Below, piece by piece: positions 1 to 8,958 of a DNA stretch of 64,000 nucleotides. The notes under the pieces were generated by a model, which saw nothing but the letters and a program-made list of their open reading frames with translations, did not search any database and was not told the origin of the DNA. The stretch is taken from NCBI RefSeq assembly GCF_000428725.1, contig NZ_KE386791.1, positions 186,001 to 250,000 of the forward strand, read 5' to 3'. How positions within the stretch are numbered: the stretch's first letter is position 1; each line of letters begins with the position of its first letter. The stretch comes from Psychromonas aquimarina ATCC BAA-1526 (GTDB lineage Bacteria > Pseudomonadota > Gammaproteobacteria > Enterobacterales > Psychromonadaceae). The position numbers were made by a program, and so were the translations under genes.

Positions 1-614
1 TCACCAACCACGCCGCGATGAATATGAACCTTGCCGTTACTCTGCGGATCACTGACTCCTGTGCCGTTAACCCCTGCATCACCACCTGGTGCCGCTGGAA
101 TACCTGGAACGCCTGGTGCACCGCCGGCTCCACCGACAATGAGTTCATCGTTTGCTTCTGTGCCGGCATCATAAGCATTCAACCAGATAGTATAAGTGCC
201 GTTTTTGCTTGGTATTTTCCAGCTGTCTAAACCAACAAATCCGTCATTAGTCGGCAGCATCATAGCGGCCAGTGACAAGTATCTGTTACCTGCAGATGCT
301 GATAAAGTAAAACTACTGCCTGCTGAGCCGGCTAACAAACCAGCTGCCGGATTTTCAACTATATCTGCACCGGCCGCTGCCAGGCTGCCGCTGACACCTG
401 ATATATCACCGCCCTCGGCGAGGGCCTGCAGTTCAGCAGAGGCATCGGCGGCAGGCGTAAAAATATTGGTGCTGTTGTCGTGAGCCGCTGCAATAATCGG
501 TGTGAAATAGATGCCGTAGCTGAGATTGGTTATGGTAATGTTGAGATCTTTAGCGCCGGCACCTATGCTGAATAGGCTGATTAACCCGGCGGCCGCGAGT
601 TGTTTGTTATTCAT
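1..614 (-). CDS. Secreted spondin-domain protein, C-terminus cut by window edge
   Basis: The reading frame starts at an ATG behind a good ribosome site (AAGGAG about 6 bases upstream) and runs off the left edge without a stop. A short hydrophobic signal-like N-terminus (MNNKQLAAAGLISLFS) leads into segments typical of the bacterial Spondin_N family: ITITNLSYGIYFTPIIAAAH, ELQALAEGGDISG, and MMLPTNDGFVGLDSWKIP near residues 120-140. After the domain comes a Gly/Pro-rich, collagen-like stretch (GGAGGAPGVPGIPAAPGG) followed by VHIHRGVVG, a pattern I associate with this family. The protein is probably exported. Its function is unknown, although such proteins are often suspected of surface or matrix roles. 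The gene stands alone, with about 220 bases to its upstream neighbour. Confidence 0.75.
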   Translation of the reverse strand, partial: MNNKQLAAAGLISLFSIGAGAKDLNITITNLSYGIYFTPIIAAAHDNSTNIFTPAADASAELQALAEGGDISGVSGSLAAAGADIVENPAAGLLAGSAGSSFTLSASAGNRYLSLAAMMLPTNDGFVGLDSWKIPSKNGTYTIWLNAYDAGTEANDELIVGGAGGAPGVPGIPAAPGGDAGVNGTGVSDPQSNGKVHIHRGVVG

Positions 615-782
615 TGTGAACTCCTTGTGTTGTTTAACAACAATGAAAAGTATAAACAGCACAAATTACGGAGTTATCACTGAGTTATTACAATTTAGTT
701 GAGAATCTGTTTCTTTTTGCCGCGGATAAAGTAGTACAAGAACAGAAATTTCAGGAAAGCAGCATCGCCCTAAAATTGGTTA

Positions 783-820
783 AGGGACTGCTGAAGCTGT
801 GATTTTGTGCAGTAGTCCCT
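783..820 (-). terminator. Stem-loop after the HD-GYP gene
   Basis: A 10-base stem (AGGGACTGCT pairing with AGTAGTCCCT, one G-U pair) with an 18-base loop lies 16 bases past the stop of the HD-GYP gene. There is no clear T-run, so a terminator role is only likely. Confidence 0.35.
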
Positions 821-836
821 AGGAATGTATTTATGC

Positions 837-1886
837 CTAATCAGCAAAGTCTTTGCTGATTTCAATAATACTGGATATATTTTTTTGAAAAACCGTTACT
901 AAAGCCGGATCAAAGGCCTCACCAGAGGCCGCATTAATATAATCGACAGCTTTTTTAACGGGCCAGGCATCTTTATAAGATCTTTGTGTTGTCAGTGCAT
1001 CAAAGACATCTGCAATAGCAGTAATACGTCCTTCAATGGGAATCGATTCACCCCGCAATTTAGACGGGTAACCTTTTCCGTCCCAGCGTTCGTGATGTGA
1101 AAGCGCAATAACTCTAGCCATCTGTACTATATCTGAGTCATTACTGCCGATCAGCGCTTCAGCAAAAATAGTATGTTTATCCATTATTATGCGTTCTGCA
1201 TCGTCTAGTTTCCCGGGTTTTAGTAAAATCTTATCAGGCACACCTATTTTACCAATATCGTGTAAAGGCGCGGTCTGTTCAATCATATTGACCAGTTCAG
1301 CGGGAAGTCCGTAACCTTCGGCTAATATGCGTGCATACTTTCCTACGCGGAAGACATGTTTGCCGGTATCGTCATCTTTTAGTTCGCCGGCGACAGCAAG
1401 GCTGTGTAGTAAGGAGTGAATTGATTTATTTAACTGTAGTGTCCTAAGCTGTATTTTCTGCTCTAGTATTTGATTACATTTCTCGTGCAGCAGGTAGCTT
1501 ACACGGATTTTAAGTAAGTTTTTTACTCTTAATATGAGTTCTATTTGATCAACGGGTTTATTGATAAAATCATTTGCGCCGCTTTCTAAAGCGCGGTTTC
1601 TTGTTGTTATACCGATTGTACCGGTAATAATGATAATCGGGAGTTGATCGGGCTCATAGGTTTTTCTCACTTGTTCCATTACCTCAAAGCCGTTGAGGTG
1701 GGGCATTTCCAGATCCAGTAGGATTAAGTCGATTCTCTGCTCTATCAGGGTAGATGCAATCTTTCTCGGATCAGTAAGTGTAATAACACCGGCATTAATT
1801 TCACTTTCAACCAGTTTAGTTAGAATTAGAACATTGGTGATTGAATCATCGCAAATCAGAATATTCAGATCTTCAAAATTATCCAT
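837..1886 (-). CDS. Response regulator with HD-GYP phosphodiesterase domain
   Basis: Two-domain cytoplasmic protein of 349 residues. Residues 7-125 form a CheY-like receiver with the acidic pair D13-D14, phosphoacceptor D58 (LILLDLEMP) and the conserved lysine K110. A helical linker follows, then an HD-GYP domain at about residues 160-340 with the HD pair at 209-210 (PLHDIGKIG) and the HHERWDGKGYP signature at 264-274. HD-GYP proteins hydrolyse cyclic di-GMP, so this regulator probably lowers c-di-GMP when phosphorylated. No histidine kinase gene is adjacent, so its partner is unknown. The length is typical of the RpfG/PdeR-like class. Confidence 0.9.
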   Translation of the reverse strand: MDNFEDLNILICDDSITNVLILTKLVESEINAGVITLTDPRKIASTLIEQRIDLILLDLEMPHLNGFEVMEQVRKTYEPDQLPIIIITGTIGITTRNRALESGANDFINKPVDQIELILRVKNLLKIRVSYLLHEKCNQILEQKIQLRTLQLNKSIHSLLHSLAVAGELKDDDTGKHVFRVGKYARILAEGYGLPAELVNMIEQTAPLHDIGKIGVPDKILLKPGKLDDAERIIMDKHTIFAEALIGSNDSDIVQMARVIALSHHERWDGKGYPSKLRGESIPIEGRITAIADVFDALTTQRSYKDAWPVKKAVDYINAASGEAFDPALVTVFQKNISSIIEISKDFAD

Positions 1887-2356
1887 TGTGCTTGTACTCT
1901 TCTGTCAGGATATGCTGCTTAGTTTTGTCTGCTGATAAAGCCGTTTATTTATTCGAAAATACGTTTGTTTTTAGAGCAAGTTATCATCAGCATCTATATC
2001 ATATTGAGGCTAACGCTTATCTGCCTATGTATCAGATTATAGTCAACATAAAATGTTTTTTAATAGATTGTTGTTAGAACAGATTGATAAATTGTTAAGA
2101 TGTTGTATCTGTAAAGATTATTAAAGAAGACTCTGCAGTTTTCTTAAGCTCAGCGCTGCTTAATCACAAGTTTTATCTGCTAGTAGACAGCAGTGTGGAC
2201 TGCTGCTCTAATTTAATTAATGATCCATATTTAATACAGTATAATCTGTGGTTTACAGTATTATCAGCTATACTTACAAGGCTTTATTCGCTGCATGTGC
2301 AGGGTTTTCTGCTGTTGCAGACTGCCTGCTGTTTTTTACGCTAAGGAATGCTTATT
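1887..2356. other. Intergenic region, no gene seen
   Basis: AT-rich divergent spacer between the HD-GYP gene and the DUF1496-like gene. It must hold both promoters, but I see no convincing -35/-10 pair, repeat or RNA. Short open frames here have no family features and overlap the start of the HD-GYP gene in antisense. Confidence 0.5.
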
Positions 2357-2602
2357 ATGAATCAAGTTAAATCTATTGCTAACGTTGGTGCGCAAGTTCC
2401 TGAAATGAAAAATTCGCCTATTGTTGATGATACTGATGAAGAATTTGATGTACTCAGGCAGGAAGTGGAAGAGCTGCCCTGCTGCTATTTTAATGATATT
2501 AGTTATACAGATGGAAGCTATGTGCATAGCGGTACAGATGTACTGGTATGCAGCAAAGGTCTATGGATTTACCAGAGCAGCAGTGATATCGATAAACCCT
2601 GA
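2357..2602 (+). CDS. Small DUF1496-like protein
   Basis: 81-residue protein. I chose the second ATG because AAGGA lies 9 bases before it; the upstream in-frame ATG overlaps that ribosome site. The N-terminal half is acidic (IVDDTDEEFDV). The C-terminal half, CCYFNDISYTDGSYVHSG followed by LVCSKGLW, resembles DUF1496, in which a short Cys-Tyr segment, a 'YxxGxxxxxG' step and a late LxC motif recur. There is no signal peptide or membrane segment. Function is unknown, and the family match is from memory of the pattern only. It is a single gene followed by a possible terminator. Confidence 0.6.
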   Translation: MNQVKSIANVGAQVPEMKNSPIVDDTDEEFDVLRQEVEELPCCYFNDISYTDGSYVHSGTDVLVCSKGLWIYQSSSDIDKP

Positions 2603-2671
2603 TCTACTTGAAAAGCTGCACAATTGAGCAGGAAGCGCAGGATAGAGTATTTACATTTTTTCTCTAACAAG

Positions 2672-2727
2672 CACTGAACTCGGCATTATTGACTGTATTG
2701 TCTGCAGTTGCGGGTTCAGTGTCTTTT
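2672..2727 (+). terminator. Possible terminator with long loop
   Basis: CACTGAAC at the left pairs exactly with GTTCAGTG at the right, followed by TCTTTTTAT. The 34-base loop is unusually long, so efficiency is uncertain. It would end transcription of the small DUF1496-like gene. Confidence 0.4.
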
Positions 2728-2760
2728 TATCTATCGTGTAATAAAATCTGTTTCCTGCGT

Positions 2761-3636
2761 TTATTCAAGCAGGGTAGTAAGTTGTTCTGCCAGCCAGATA
2801 CAGGCCGGTCCCATGATCCTATTTTTCGGGGTAATACGCTCAACGGGGACAGACCAGGGCTTGTGATCAAAACTTAGTTTTAATGCATGCAGTTGGCCGG
2901 AAATGAGTTCTTTTTCGACTAAATGTCTGGGTAAGTAACCCCAGCCGATTCCCTTTTCTATATAGCGCAGCTGCATACGGTAATCATTTGTCCACCATAT
3001 TAGCGGTGCTAGAGGCACTGACTGAGACTGATTATTATATAAGCCCTTAACCATAAGCTGGCGATGCGCTGTTAACTGCGGAGCTGATACGATTGAATGT
3101 TTTGTTAACGGATGAACGGGACTAACTACTGCAGCAAATGCTATGCTGCCTATGTAACACTGGTCAACTTCGCTGGTAAATGACATATCGCTGTACATCA
3201 GTGCAATATCAGCACGGCCATTTTTTATCAGGTCAATAATATCGGAACTGGCTGCAGTAAAGACCTCCAGTGAAGTCGCTGGAAAACGCGCTGCAAACTG
3301 TTCAAGAATGTTATAAAAGCGCTCCAGCATCAGGCCGTCATCAATGACCATGCTAAGTTTACTTTCTTCATTATTATTCAGCGCGTTAGCCGCACACTCA
3401 AATTCATGTACCTGCAGCAGAGCAGCTTCCGCAAAAGTCAGCAGGTGCTGACCAGCCTCGGTTAATCTCGGCTTACGTGTCGAACGATCAAATAGTTGAT
3501 TATTAACATCAATTTCTAAGTTTGCTATGCCCTGGCTTACCGCAGACTGGACCTTGCCCAGTTTCTTCGCGCAGGCAGAAAAAGAGCCCAGCTTAGCGCA
3601 CAGGACAAACATTTTTAACTGTTCTAGGTTATACAT
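2761..3636 (-). CDS. LysR-family transcriptional regulator
   Basis: 291-residue protein with the normal LysR layout: an N-terminal winged helix-turn-helix at residues 1-60 (LEQLKMFVLCAKLGSFSACA, then VQSAVSQGIANLE) and a periplasmic-binding-protein-like effector domain at about 90-290. It is divergent from the PACE-type efflux gene with only 89 bases between starts, the common arrangement in which the LysR protein controls the neighbouring transporter (as AceR controls AceI in Acinetobacter). The ligand cannot be told from sequence. Confidence 0.9.
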   Translation of the reverse strand: MYNLEQLKMFVLCAKLGSFSACAKKLGKVQSAVSQGIANLEIDVNNQLFDRSTRKPRLTEAGQHLLTFAEAALLQVHEFECAANALNNNEESKLSMVIDDGLMLERFYNILEQFAARFPATSLEVFTAASSDIIDLIKNGRADIALMYSDMSFTSEVDQCYIGSIAFAAVVSPVHPLTKHSIVSAPQLTAHRQLMVKGLYNNQSQSVPLAPLIWWTNDYRMQLRYIEKGIGWGYLPRHLVEKELISGQLHALKLSFDHKPWSVPVERITPKNRIMGPACIWLAEQLTTLLE

Positions 3637-3725
3637 ACTATCACCAAAACTGATACTAACTAACTAGATCTCATTGTATATTCATATACATTGACTGTAA
3701 ATTTATAGTTAACAGGAACAAAAGC

Positions 3726-4142
3726 ATGTCTATCAAAGAACGTATTATTCACAGCATATTATTTGAATTAATAGCGCTGATTATATTAATCAGTTTTTCT
3801 AAAGCATTTACTGAGCATAACCCGGCAACAGTCAGCGGCTTAGCCGTTTCCCTTTCGCTTACCGCAATGGTTTGGAATTATCTTTATAATCTGGGTTTTG
3901 ACAAAATATTTGGTGCGCAGCGTTTATCTCGAGGTGTTTTAAAACGTTTAGCTCATGGGGTTGGATTTGAAATAGGCTTATTGACTGTGAGCATGCCGAT
4001 GATTATGTGGGCACTGGATCGAGATTTCATTTCTGTTTTCATAATAAATATCGGGCTTTCTCTGTTTTTCGTAGCTTATGCTGTTATTTATAACTGGAGT
4101 TACGATAATATTCGCCGAAATTTGAAATTTGCATCTATTTAA
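3726..4142 (+). CDS. PACE-family multidrug efflux protein (AceI-like)
   Basis: 138-residue inner-membrane protein with four predicted hydrophobic helices arranged as two tandem bacterial transmembrane pair (BTP) units. The N-terminus SIKERIIHSILFE and the repeated RLAHGVGFEIGLL are typical of the proteobacterial antimicrobial compound efflux (PACE) family. The glutamates in the two FE motifs match the conserved acidic residues of the family, and the TAMVWNYLYNLGFDK segment joins helices 2 and 3. PACE proteins export biocides such as chlorhexidine and probably short diamines using the proton gradient. The divergent LysR gene is its likely regulator. Confidence 0.85.
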   Translation: MSIKERIIHSILFELIALIILISFSKAFTEHNPATVSGLAVSLSLTAMVWNYLYNLGFDKIFGAQRLSRGVLKRLAHGVGFEIGLLTVSMPMIMWALDRDFISVFIINIGLSLFFVAYAVIYNWSYDNIRRNLKFASI

Positions 4143-4212
4143 GCGGGAAAATATACGTATTTTCAAACCGGACTAGTTTAACCAATTAACCGCGGTGCAT
4201 AAATTGAATATA

Positions 4213-4250
4213 AAAAAAGCGGATTCCACTGTTGTAGAATCCGCTTTTTA
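4213..4250. terminator. Bidirectional terminator between efflux gene and gcvP
   Basis: AAAAAGCGGATTC pairs perfectly with GAATCCGCTTTTT around a 10-base loop, with A and T runs on the two sides. It lies between two convergent genes and can serve both. Confidence 0.85.
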
Positions 4251-4274
4251 ATTAGTTGGAGTTTGTTTAACTAT

Positions 4275-7178
4275 TTAGTCCTGTTGATCAATATAATTAG
4301 CAATGCTCGGGCATGAGCAGATTAAGTTTCGGTCGCCGAAGACATTATCAACACGGTTAACTGCCGGCCAGTATTTAGCGTCTTTAGTTTGTTTCGACGG
4401 GAAGCAGGCAAGTTCACGGCTGTAATTATACGGCCATTCACAGGCTGTTAAATCAGCCTGGGTATGAGGGGCATTTACCAGAGGGTTATCCTGCAGTGTC
4501 CATTCACCTTCTTCTACTTTAGTGATTTCAAAACGAATTGCGATCATCGCATCACAGAACCTGTCGAGCTCGGCCAGATCTTCCGATTCCGTAGGTTCAA
4601 TCATCAAAGTACCAGGAACAGGGAAAGACATAGTCGGCGCATGGAAACCATAGTCCATTAAGCGTTTCGCAACATCCTCTTCGGAGATACCTGAAGATTC
4701 TTTAAGCGGGCGAATATCAATGATACATTCATGGGCAATACGGCCGTTACTGCCGCGGTATAATACCGGGTAATAAACACGTAAACGCTCCATTACATAG
4801 TTGGCATTCAGTATTGCCAGTTTTGTCGCTTTAGTCAGACCTTCTTCACCCATCATGGCAATGTATGCGTAGGAGATCGGCAGGATAGAAGCTGAGCCTA
4901 ACTCTGCACCGGAGACTGCAAACTGCTCTTGTTCAGAATTAGTGGCTTCAACATGACCAGGCAGGAAGGGGGTCAGATGTGATTTAACACCAATCGGGCC
5001 CATACCCGGACCGCCGCCGCCGTGAGGGATACAGAATGTTTTATGTAAATTAAGATGTGATACATCGGATCCGATAAAGCCTGGATTGGTCAGGCCGACC
5101 TGGGCATTCATATTTGCGCCGTCCAGATAAACCTGACCACCTGCTTCATGCACCCATTCACAAACTTCACCAATCGCTTCTTCATATACGCCGTGAGTAG
5201 AAGGGTAGGTGATCATGATGCAGGATAGATTGTCGCGGTGAATTTCGATTTTCGCTTTAAGATCGCAATGGTCAATATTCCCGAATTCATCGCAGGCAAC
5301 CACAACAACTTTCATGGATACCATAGCGGCAGATGCCGGATTCGTACCGTGTGCAGAGCTTGGGATCAGGCAGATATTACGATGCTCATCACCGTTACTG
5401 TGATGATAGCGCTGAATGGCAATAAGACCCGCATATTCTCCCTGTGCACCTGAATTAGGCTGCAGGGAAAATGCATCGTAGCCGGTGACTGAACATAACA
5501 TCTCAGAAAATTCAACTGCCAGCTCCTGGTAACCTAATGTCTGCTCATAGGGCGCAAAGGGATGCATCTGAGCAAATTCCGGCCAGGTAATAGGAAGCAT
5601 TTCTGCGGCTGCATTTAATTTCATGGTACAGCTGCCCAGCGGGATCATGCCGTGAGTCAGTGAGTAATCGCGGTTTTCCAGCTTTTTCATATAACGCATC
5701 ATCTGCGTTTCACTATGGTGTTCGTTAAATACCGGATGAGTCAGGTAGTTGCTGGTGCGTCGGCATGACTCTGGTATGGCCGCAAATTCATCAGCTTCAA
5801 TTGCAGTGGTTAAATAAGATGCTTGAATTGTTTTACCGGTAAACAGCGCAATCAGCTGTTCAACATCGGCTGCCGTTGTTGTTTCATCCAGACTGATGCC
5901 TAACTGATCCACGCTGTTTTCAATATGCTGATAGTGGCGTAAATTGATGCCGACTTCTAAAGCTTTATTATAGATAGTATTGGTCTGTTCACCGGTATTC
6001 ACGGTTAAAGTGTCAAAGTAGGTTTTATTAACTAATTCAATACCGGAACTGGTTAATCCGGCCGCTAGAATAGCGGTTAAGTGATGAACGCGACGGCCAA
6101 TTTTGCGCAGGCCTTCCGGGCCGTGGTACAAGGCGTAGAAAGCTGACATATTGGCAAGTAAAGCCTGTGCAGTGCAGATATTTGATGTCGCTTTTTCACG
6201 GCGGATATGCTGTTCGCGTGTCTGCATAGCCATACGCAGTGACTGTTTACCTTTGCTGTCTACGGATACGCCGATAATGCGTCCGGGCATGGTGCGCTTG
6301 TATTTGTCTTTAGCGGCCATAAAACCGGCATGCGGGCCGCCGAACCCCATGGGTACACCGAAACGCTGGGCACTGCCGATCACCACATCTGCGTCCATTT
6401 CTCCTGGCGCTTTTAAAATGGTTAAGGCTAATAAATCAGAGGCAACGGCAACTAAGGTTTTCTTCGCATGTGCTTTTTCGATAATCTCAGTAAGATCTTC
6501 AACACTGCCGCTGCTGCCCGGGTACTGGAGCAGGGCACCAAACAGATCATGATTGTCTATATCAGTAAGCGGTCCGACAATCACATTGTAACCAACGTAC
6601 TTAGCACGTGTACGCACTACATCAATGGTCTGCGGATGCAGCTCGTCTGCCACAAAAAAGTTCAGGCTTTTACTTTTACCTGCGCGCTTACATAACGTCA
6701 TTGCTTCGGCTGCCGCAGTTGCTTCATCAAGCAGTGATGCATTAGCAACTTCCATCGCGGTTAAATCCATAATCATCTGCTGATAGTTAAGCAGTGACTC
6801 AAGACGGCCCTGGGAAATTTCCGGCTGATAAGGCGTATATGCTGTGTACCAGCCGGGGTTTTCTAGAATATTACGCAGTATGACATTGGGAGTTAAATTA
6901 TTGTAATAACCCTGACCGATATAACTGCGGTTGATGATGTTTTTCTTAGCCATGGCTTTTAGAGAAGCCAGCATGTGAATTTCACTCTGCGGCTGTGCTA
7001 ATTTCATCGGCTCGGGAAGACGAATAGCGGCTGGTACAGTTTGTTCAATAAGCTGATCAAGAGTGTTGAGACCGATTGTTTCCAGCATAACATGCTGCTG
7101 AGCTGCATCGGGGCCGTTGTGACGAGCGGCAAATTCTTTTTCGTCACTTAATAGATTGAGAAGTCTTGTGTCGGTCAT
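4275..7178 (-). CDS. gcvP: Glycine dehydrogenase (decarboxylating), P protein
   Basis: 967-residue single-chain P protein (E. coli GcvP is 957). It decarboxylates glycine with pyridoxal phosphate and passes the aminomethyl group to the lipoyl arm of GcvH. The N-terminal half has FAARHNGP and [20 protein letters not shown]; the C-terminal half has the PLP-binding [19 protein letters not shown] with its Schiff-base lysine. It lies downstream of gcvH on the same strand but after a 208-base gap that contains a stem-loop, so the two may be unequally expressed. In vibrios glyA commonly sits in this cluster; it is absent here. Confidence 0.98.
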   Translation of the reverse strand: MTDTRLLNLLSDEKEFAARHNGPDAAQQHVMLETIGLNTLDQLIEQTVPAAIRLPEPMKLAQPQSEIHMLASLKAMAKKNIINRSYIGQGYYNNLTPNVILRNILENPGWYTAYTPYQPEISQGRLESLLNYQQMIMDLTAMEVANASLLDEATAAAEAMTLCKRAGKSKSLNFFVADELHPQTIDVVRTRAKYVGYNVIVGPLTDIDNHDLFGALLQYPGSSGSVEDLTEIIEKAHAKKTLVAVASDLLALTILKAPGEMDADVVIGSAQRFGVPMGFGGPHAGFMAAKDKYKRTMPGRIIGVSVDSKGKQSLRMAMQTREQHIRREKATSNICTAQALLANMSAFYALYHGPEGLRKIGRRVHHLTAILAAGLTSSGIELVNKTYFDTLTVNTGEQTNTIYNKALEVGINLRHYQHIENSVDQLGISLDETTTAADVEQLIALFTGKTIQASYLTTAIEADEFAAIPESCRRTSNYLTHPVFNEHHSETQMMRYMKKLENRDYSLTHGMIPLGSCTMKLNAAAEMLPITWPEFAQMHPFAPYEQTLGYQELAVEFSEMLCSVTGYDAFSLQPNSGAQGEYAGLIAIQRYHHSNGDEHRNICLIPSSAHGTNPASAAMVSMKVVVVACDEFGNIDHCDLKAKIEIHRDNLSCIMITYPSTHGVYEEAIGEVCEWVHEAGGQVYLDGANMNAQVGLTNPGFIGSDVSHLNLHKTFCIPHGGGGPGMGPIGVKSHLTPFLPGHVEATNSEQEQFAVSGAELGSASILPISYAYIAMMGEEGLTKATKLAILNANYVMERLRVYYPVLYRGSNGRIAHECIIDIRPLKESSGISEEDVAKRLMDYGFHAPTMSFPVPGTLMIEPTESEDLAELDRFCDAMIAIRFEITKVEEGEWTLQDNPLVNAPHTQADLTACEWPYNYSRELACFPSKQTKDAKYWPAVNRVDNVFGDRNLICSCPSIANYIDQQD

Positions 7179-7302
7179 TAGAGTTTCCTGAACGTTTATA
7201 GCTTTACATGCGCTTGTCGGCTGCTAAGCGATGATAAACTGTGGATCTGATGGTGTTTAATTGACTGCCTCTGCCGGTTCAGTTTGTATTGAAAGAGCCG
7301 TT

Positions 7303-7334
7303 AAAACGCAGATGAAATTTTATCTTCATCTGCG
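7303..7334 (-). terminator. Stem-loop between gcvH and gcvP
   Basis: CGCAGATGAA and TTCATCTGCG form a perfect 10-base stem with an 8-base loop, followed on the minus strand by TTTT. It resembles a weak terminator and could reduce read-through from gcvH into gcvP. Confidence 0.6.
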
Positions 7335-7386
7335 CATACACAGAGCAGTGTAACAGTCAGCTGTTACGTGACCTTTTTAATAGCGG

Positions 7387-7758
7387 TTAAAAGCTGGCAA
7401 GATAAGTATCACCGTCAAGCAGACTTTCAAGCTGCTTAGTATCTGCTAATCTGATTTTTGCAATCCAGCCGCCGGCGTAGGGCTCTTCATTGATAAGTTC
7501 CGGGTTGTCCTCTAACTCACTATTGATTTCTAAAATTTCACCGGAAACTGCAGCATAAATGTCAGATGCGGCTTTTACTGATTCAATAAGAGTAAAAGGT
7601 TCGCCTGCTTCGGTATGATCGCCGATCTCCGGAAGATCAACAAAAACCACATCACCCAGTAATTCCTGTGCCTGGTGTGAAATACCCGTCGTGATTGTGC
7701 CGTCACAGTTATCACGTACCCATTCATGACTTTCTGTGAACATCAGTGTCTTTTCCAT
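7387..7758 (-). CDS. gcvH: Glycine cleavage system H protein
   Basis: 123-residue lipoyl carrier (usual length 125-130). The lipoylation motif is ESVKAASD, with the modified lysine at residue 62, and the domain pattern GDVVFVDLPEIG and GEILEIN is complete. It shuttles the aminomethyl intermediate between GcvP and GcvT and is reoxidised by dihydrolipoamide dehydrogenase, which is not encoded here. A strong ribosome site (AGGAG) lies 8 bases before the ATG. Its promoter lies in the 508-base divergent region shared with the cupin-HTH regulator, which carries two matching inverted repeats. Confidence 0.97.
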   Translation of the reverse strand: MEKTLMFTESHEWVRDNCDGTITTGISHQAQELLGDVVFVDLPEIGDHTEAGEPFTLIESVKAASDIYAAVSGEILEINSELEDNPELINEEPYAGGWIAKIRLADTKQLESLLDGDTYLASF

Positions 7759-7928
7759 CTACAACTCCTAAAGATTTATTAAAAAAAATATTGATTTCAC
7801 CGGCAGCTGAAGCTGTGGTGAAGTGCTTTTTGATCTTTGCAATGTAATCTTGTTCTGCAGTTATTACACCGCTAATTTAGTAACAAGTCACTAACATTTA
7901 GTCTTTAAGGCAAGATTTAAAACAATAA

Positions 7929-7945
7929 GTTTCCAATAGTGAAAC
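7929..7945. promoter_or_regulatory. Candidate operator, gcvH side
   Basis: Inverted repeat GTTTC-N7-GAAAC within ATAAGTTTCCAATAGTGAAAC, about 170 bases upstream of gcvH. It shares the core ATAAGTTTCCAA..G.GAAAC with a second copy 210 bases away, near the regulator gene. It is flanked by a direct repeat of AACAATAAGT. Confidence 0.5.
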
Positions 7946-8138
7946 AATAAGTTGTTTGTTTATGCCTGCCAGACTGTCAGTTTTTCTTTGTGCTTTAAGC
8001 TTATGGATATCTGTAAAGGTGTAATATAACATTATGTTATATATGGTGTTTGTGTCGTTTGTTATGAATAAGAAAGATACATAGCTAAACTTTAATCACA
8101 ATATACAGTCTAGATTACCTTAATGTTTATGAACATAA

Positions 8139-8154
8139 GTTTCCAAAAGGAAAC
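8139..8154. promoter_or_regulatory. Candidate operator, regulator side
   Basis: Perfect palindrome GTTTCC-AAAA-GGAAAC, about 112 bases upstream of the cupin-HTH regulator start. It matches the repeat on the gcvH side, which suggests that the same dimeric protein, most simply the regulator encoded next to it, binds both. Confidence 0.55.
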
Positions 8155-8266
8155 TTTATCCCGTCTTTGTGCTGCGGATCATGTTTTTAACAAGATTCAC
8201 CTTAATTATTGACTTAAATTTATGTGAGAATGAAAACAAATCAGAACTACATCAAGGAGGACAGAT

Positions 8267-8893
8267 ATGAGTGACGAGAGTCCACAGGATATTTATCCGT
8301 CGATGACTATCGCTTCAGAGCAGTCATCAGAAAAAATCGAACCTCTAAAGCTAGGGAAACGTTTAAAAGAGATACGTAAGTCATTTGGTTTGACTTTAGA
8401 GGAAGCGAGTCAGAAAACAGGACTGGCGCGTTCAACCCTGTCTAAGATTGAAAATGAACAGATCTCGCCGACATTTCAGGCGATGCAGAAATTAGCCAAC
8501 GGCCTGCAGGTGGATATTCCGCAGCTGTTTGCACCGCCGAAACAGGTAACAGCAACGGGACGCCGTGATATTACGCGTAGTGAAGAAGGTAAAGCACATC
8601 CGACTTCCACCTATGAACATGAATTGTTAGCAACGCAGCTGACCAACAAAAAAATGATGCCGTTTAAATCCCGGATCAGGGCGCGCAGTTTTGATGATTA
8701 CGGGGACTGGATCCGCCATGACGGTGAAGAGTTTCTACTGGTCTTACAGGGGGAGATAAACTTTTTTTCGGAATTTTACGAACCGGTTAATTTAAGTGAA
8801 GGTGATTCGGTTTATTACGATGCCAATATGGGACACATGTTAGCGTCAGTTAGTGAGGAAGATGCCCTGATCCTTTGGGTCACGGCTTCTTAA
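8267..8893 (+). CDS. XRE-family regulator with C-terminal cupin, probable gcv regulator
   Basis: 208-residue two-domain regulator. Residues about 28-82 form an HTH_3 (Cro/CI-like) domain (LKEIRKSFGLTLEEASQKTG, then LARSTLSKIENEQISPTFQ). Residues about 130-205 form a small cupin (RHDGEEFLLVLQGEINFF and LSEGDSVYYDANMGH). Proteins of this layout bind a small ligand in the cupin and often control the adjacent amino-acid catabolic operon. It is encoded just upstream of gcvT (65-base gap) and divergent from gcvH, as in vibrio gcv clusters, so control of glycine cleavage is the best guess. A strong ribosome site (AAGGAGG) precedes the ATG. The ligand is unknown. Confidence 0.9.
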   Translation: MSDESPQDIYPSMTIASEQSSEKIEPLKLGKRLKEIRKSFGLTLEEASQKTGLARSTLSKIENEQISPTFQAMQKLANGLQVDIPQLFAPPKQVTATGRRDITRSEEGKAHPTSTYEHELLATQLTNKKMMPFKSRIRARSFDDYGDWIRHDGEEFLLVLQGEINFFSEFYEPVNLSEGDSVYYDANMGHMLASVSEEDALILWVTAS

Positions 8894-8958
8894 TTTTTTA
8901 AACAGCAGTTAATCTGAATAATAAGGCGCAAACGCGCGCTCTATGGAGTATTAAACGT

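Noticed and set aside
7759-8266. Glycine riboswitch before the gcv genes
   Set aside because: I looked on both strands for the conserved glycine riboswitch cores and found none. Repeated GTTTC/GAAAC inverted repeats point to a protein regulator instead.
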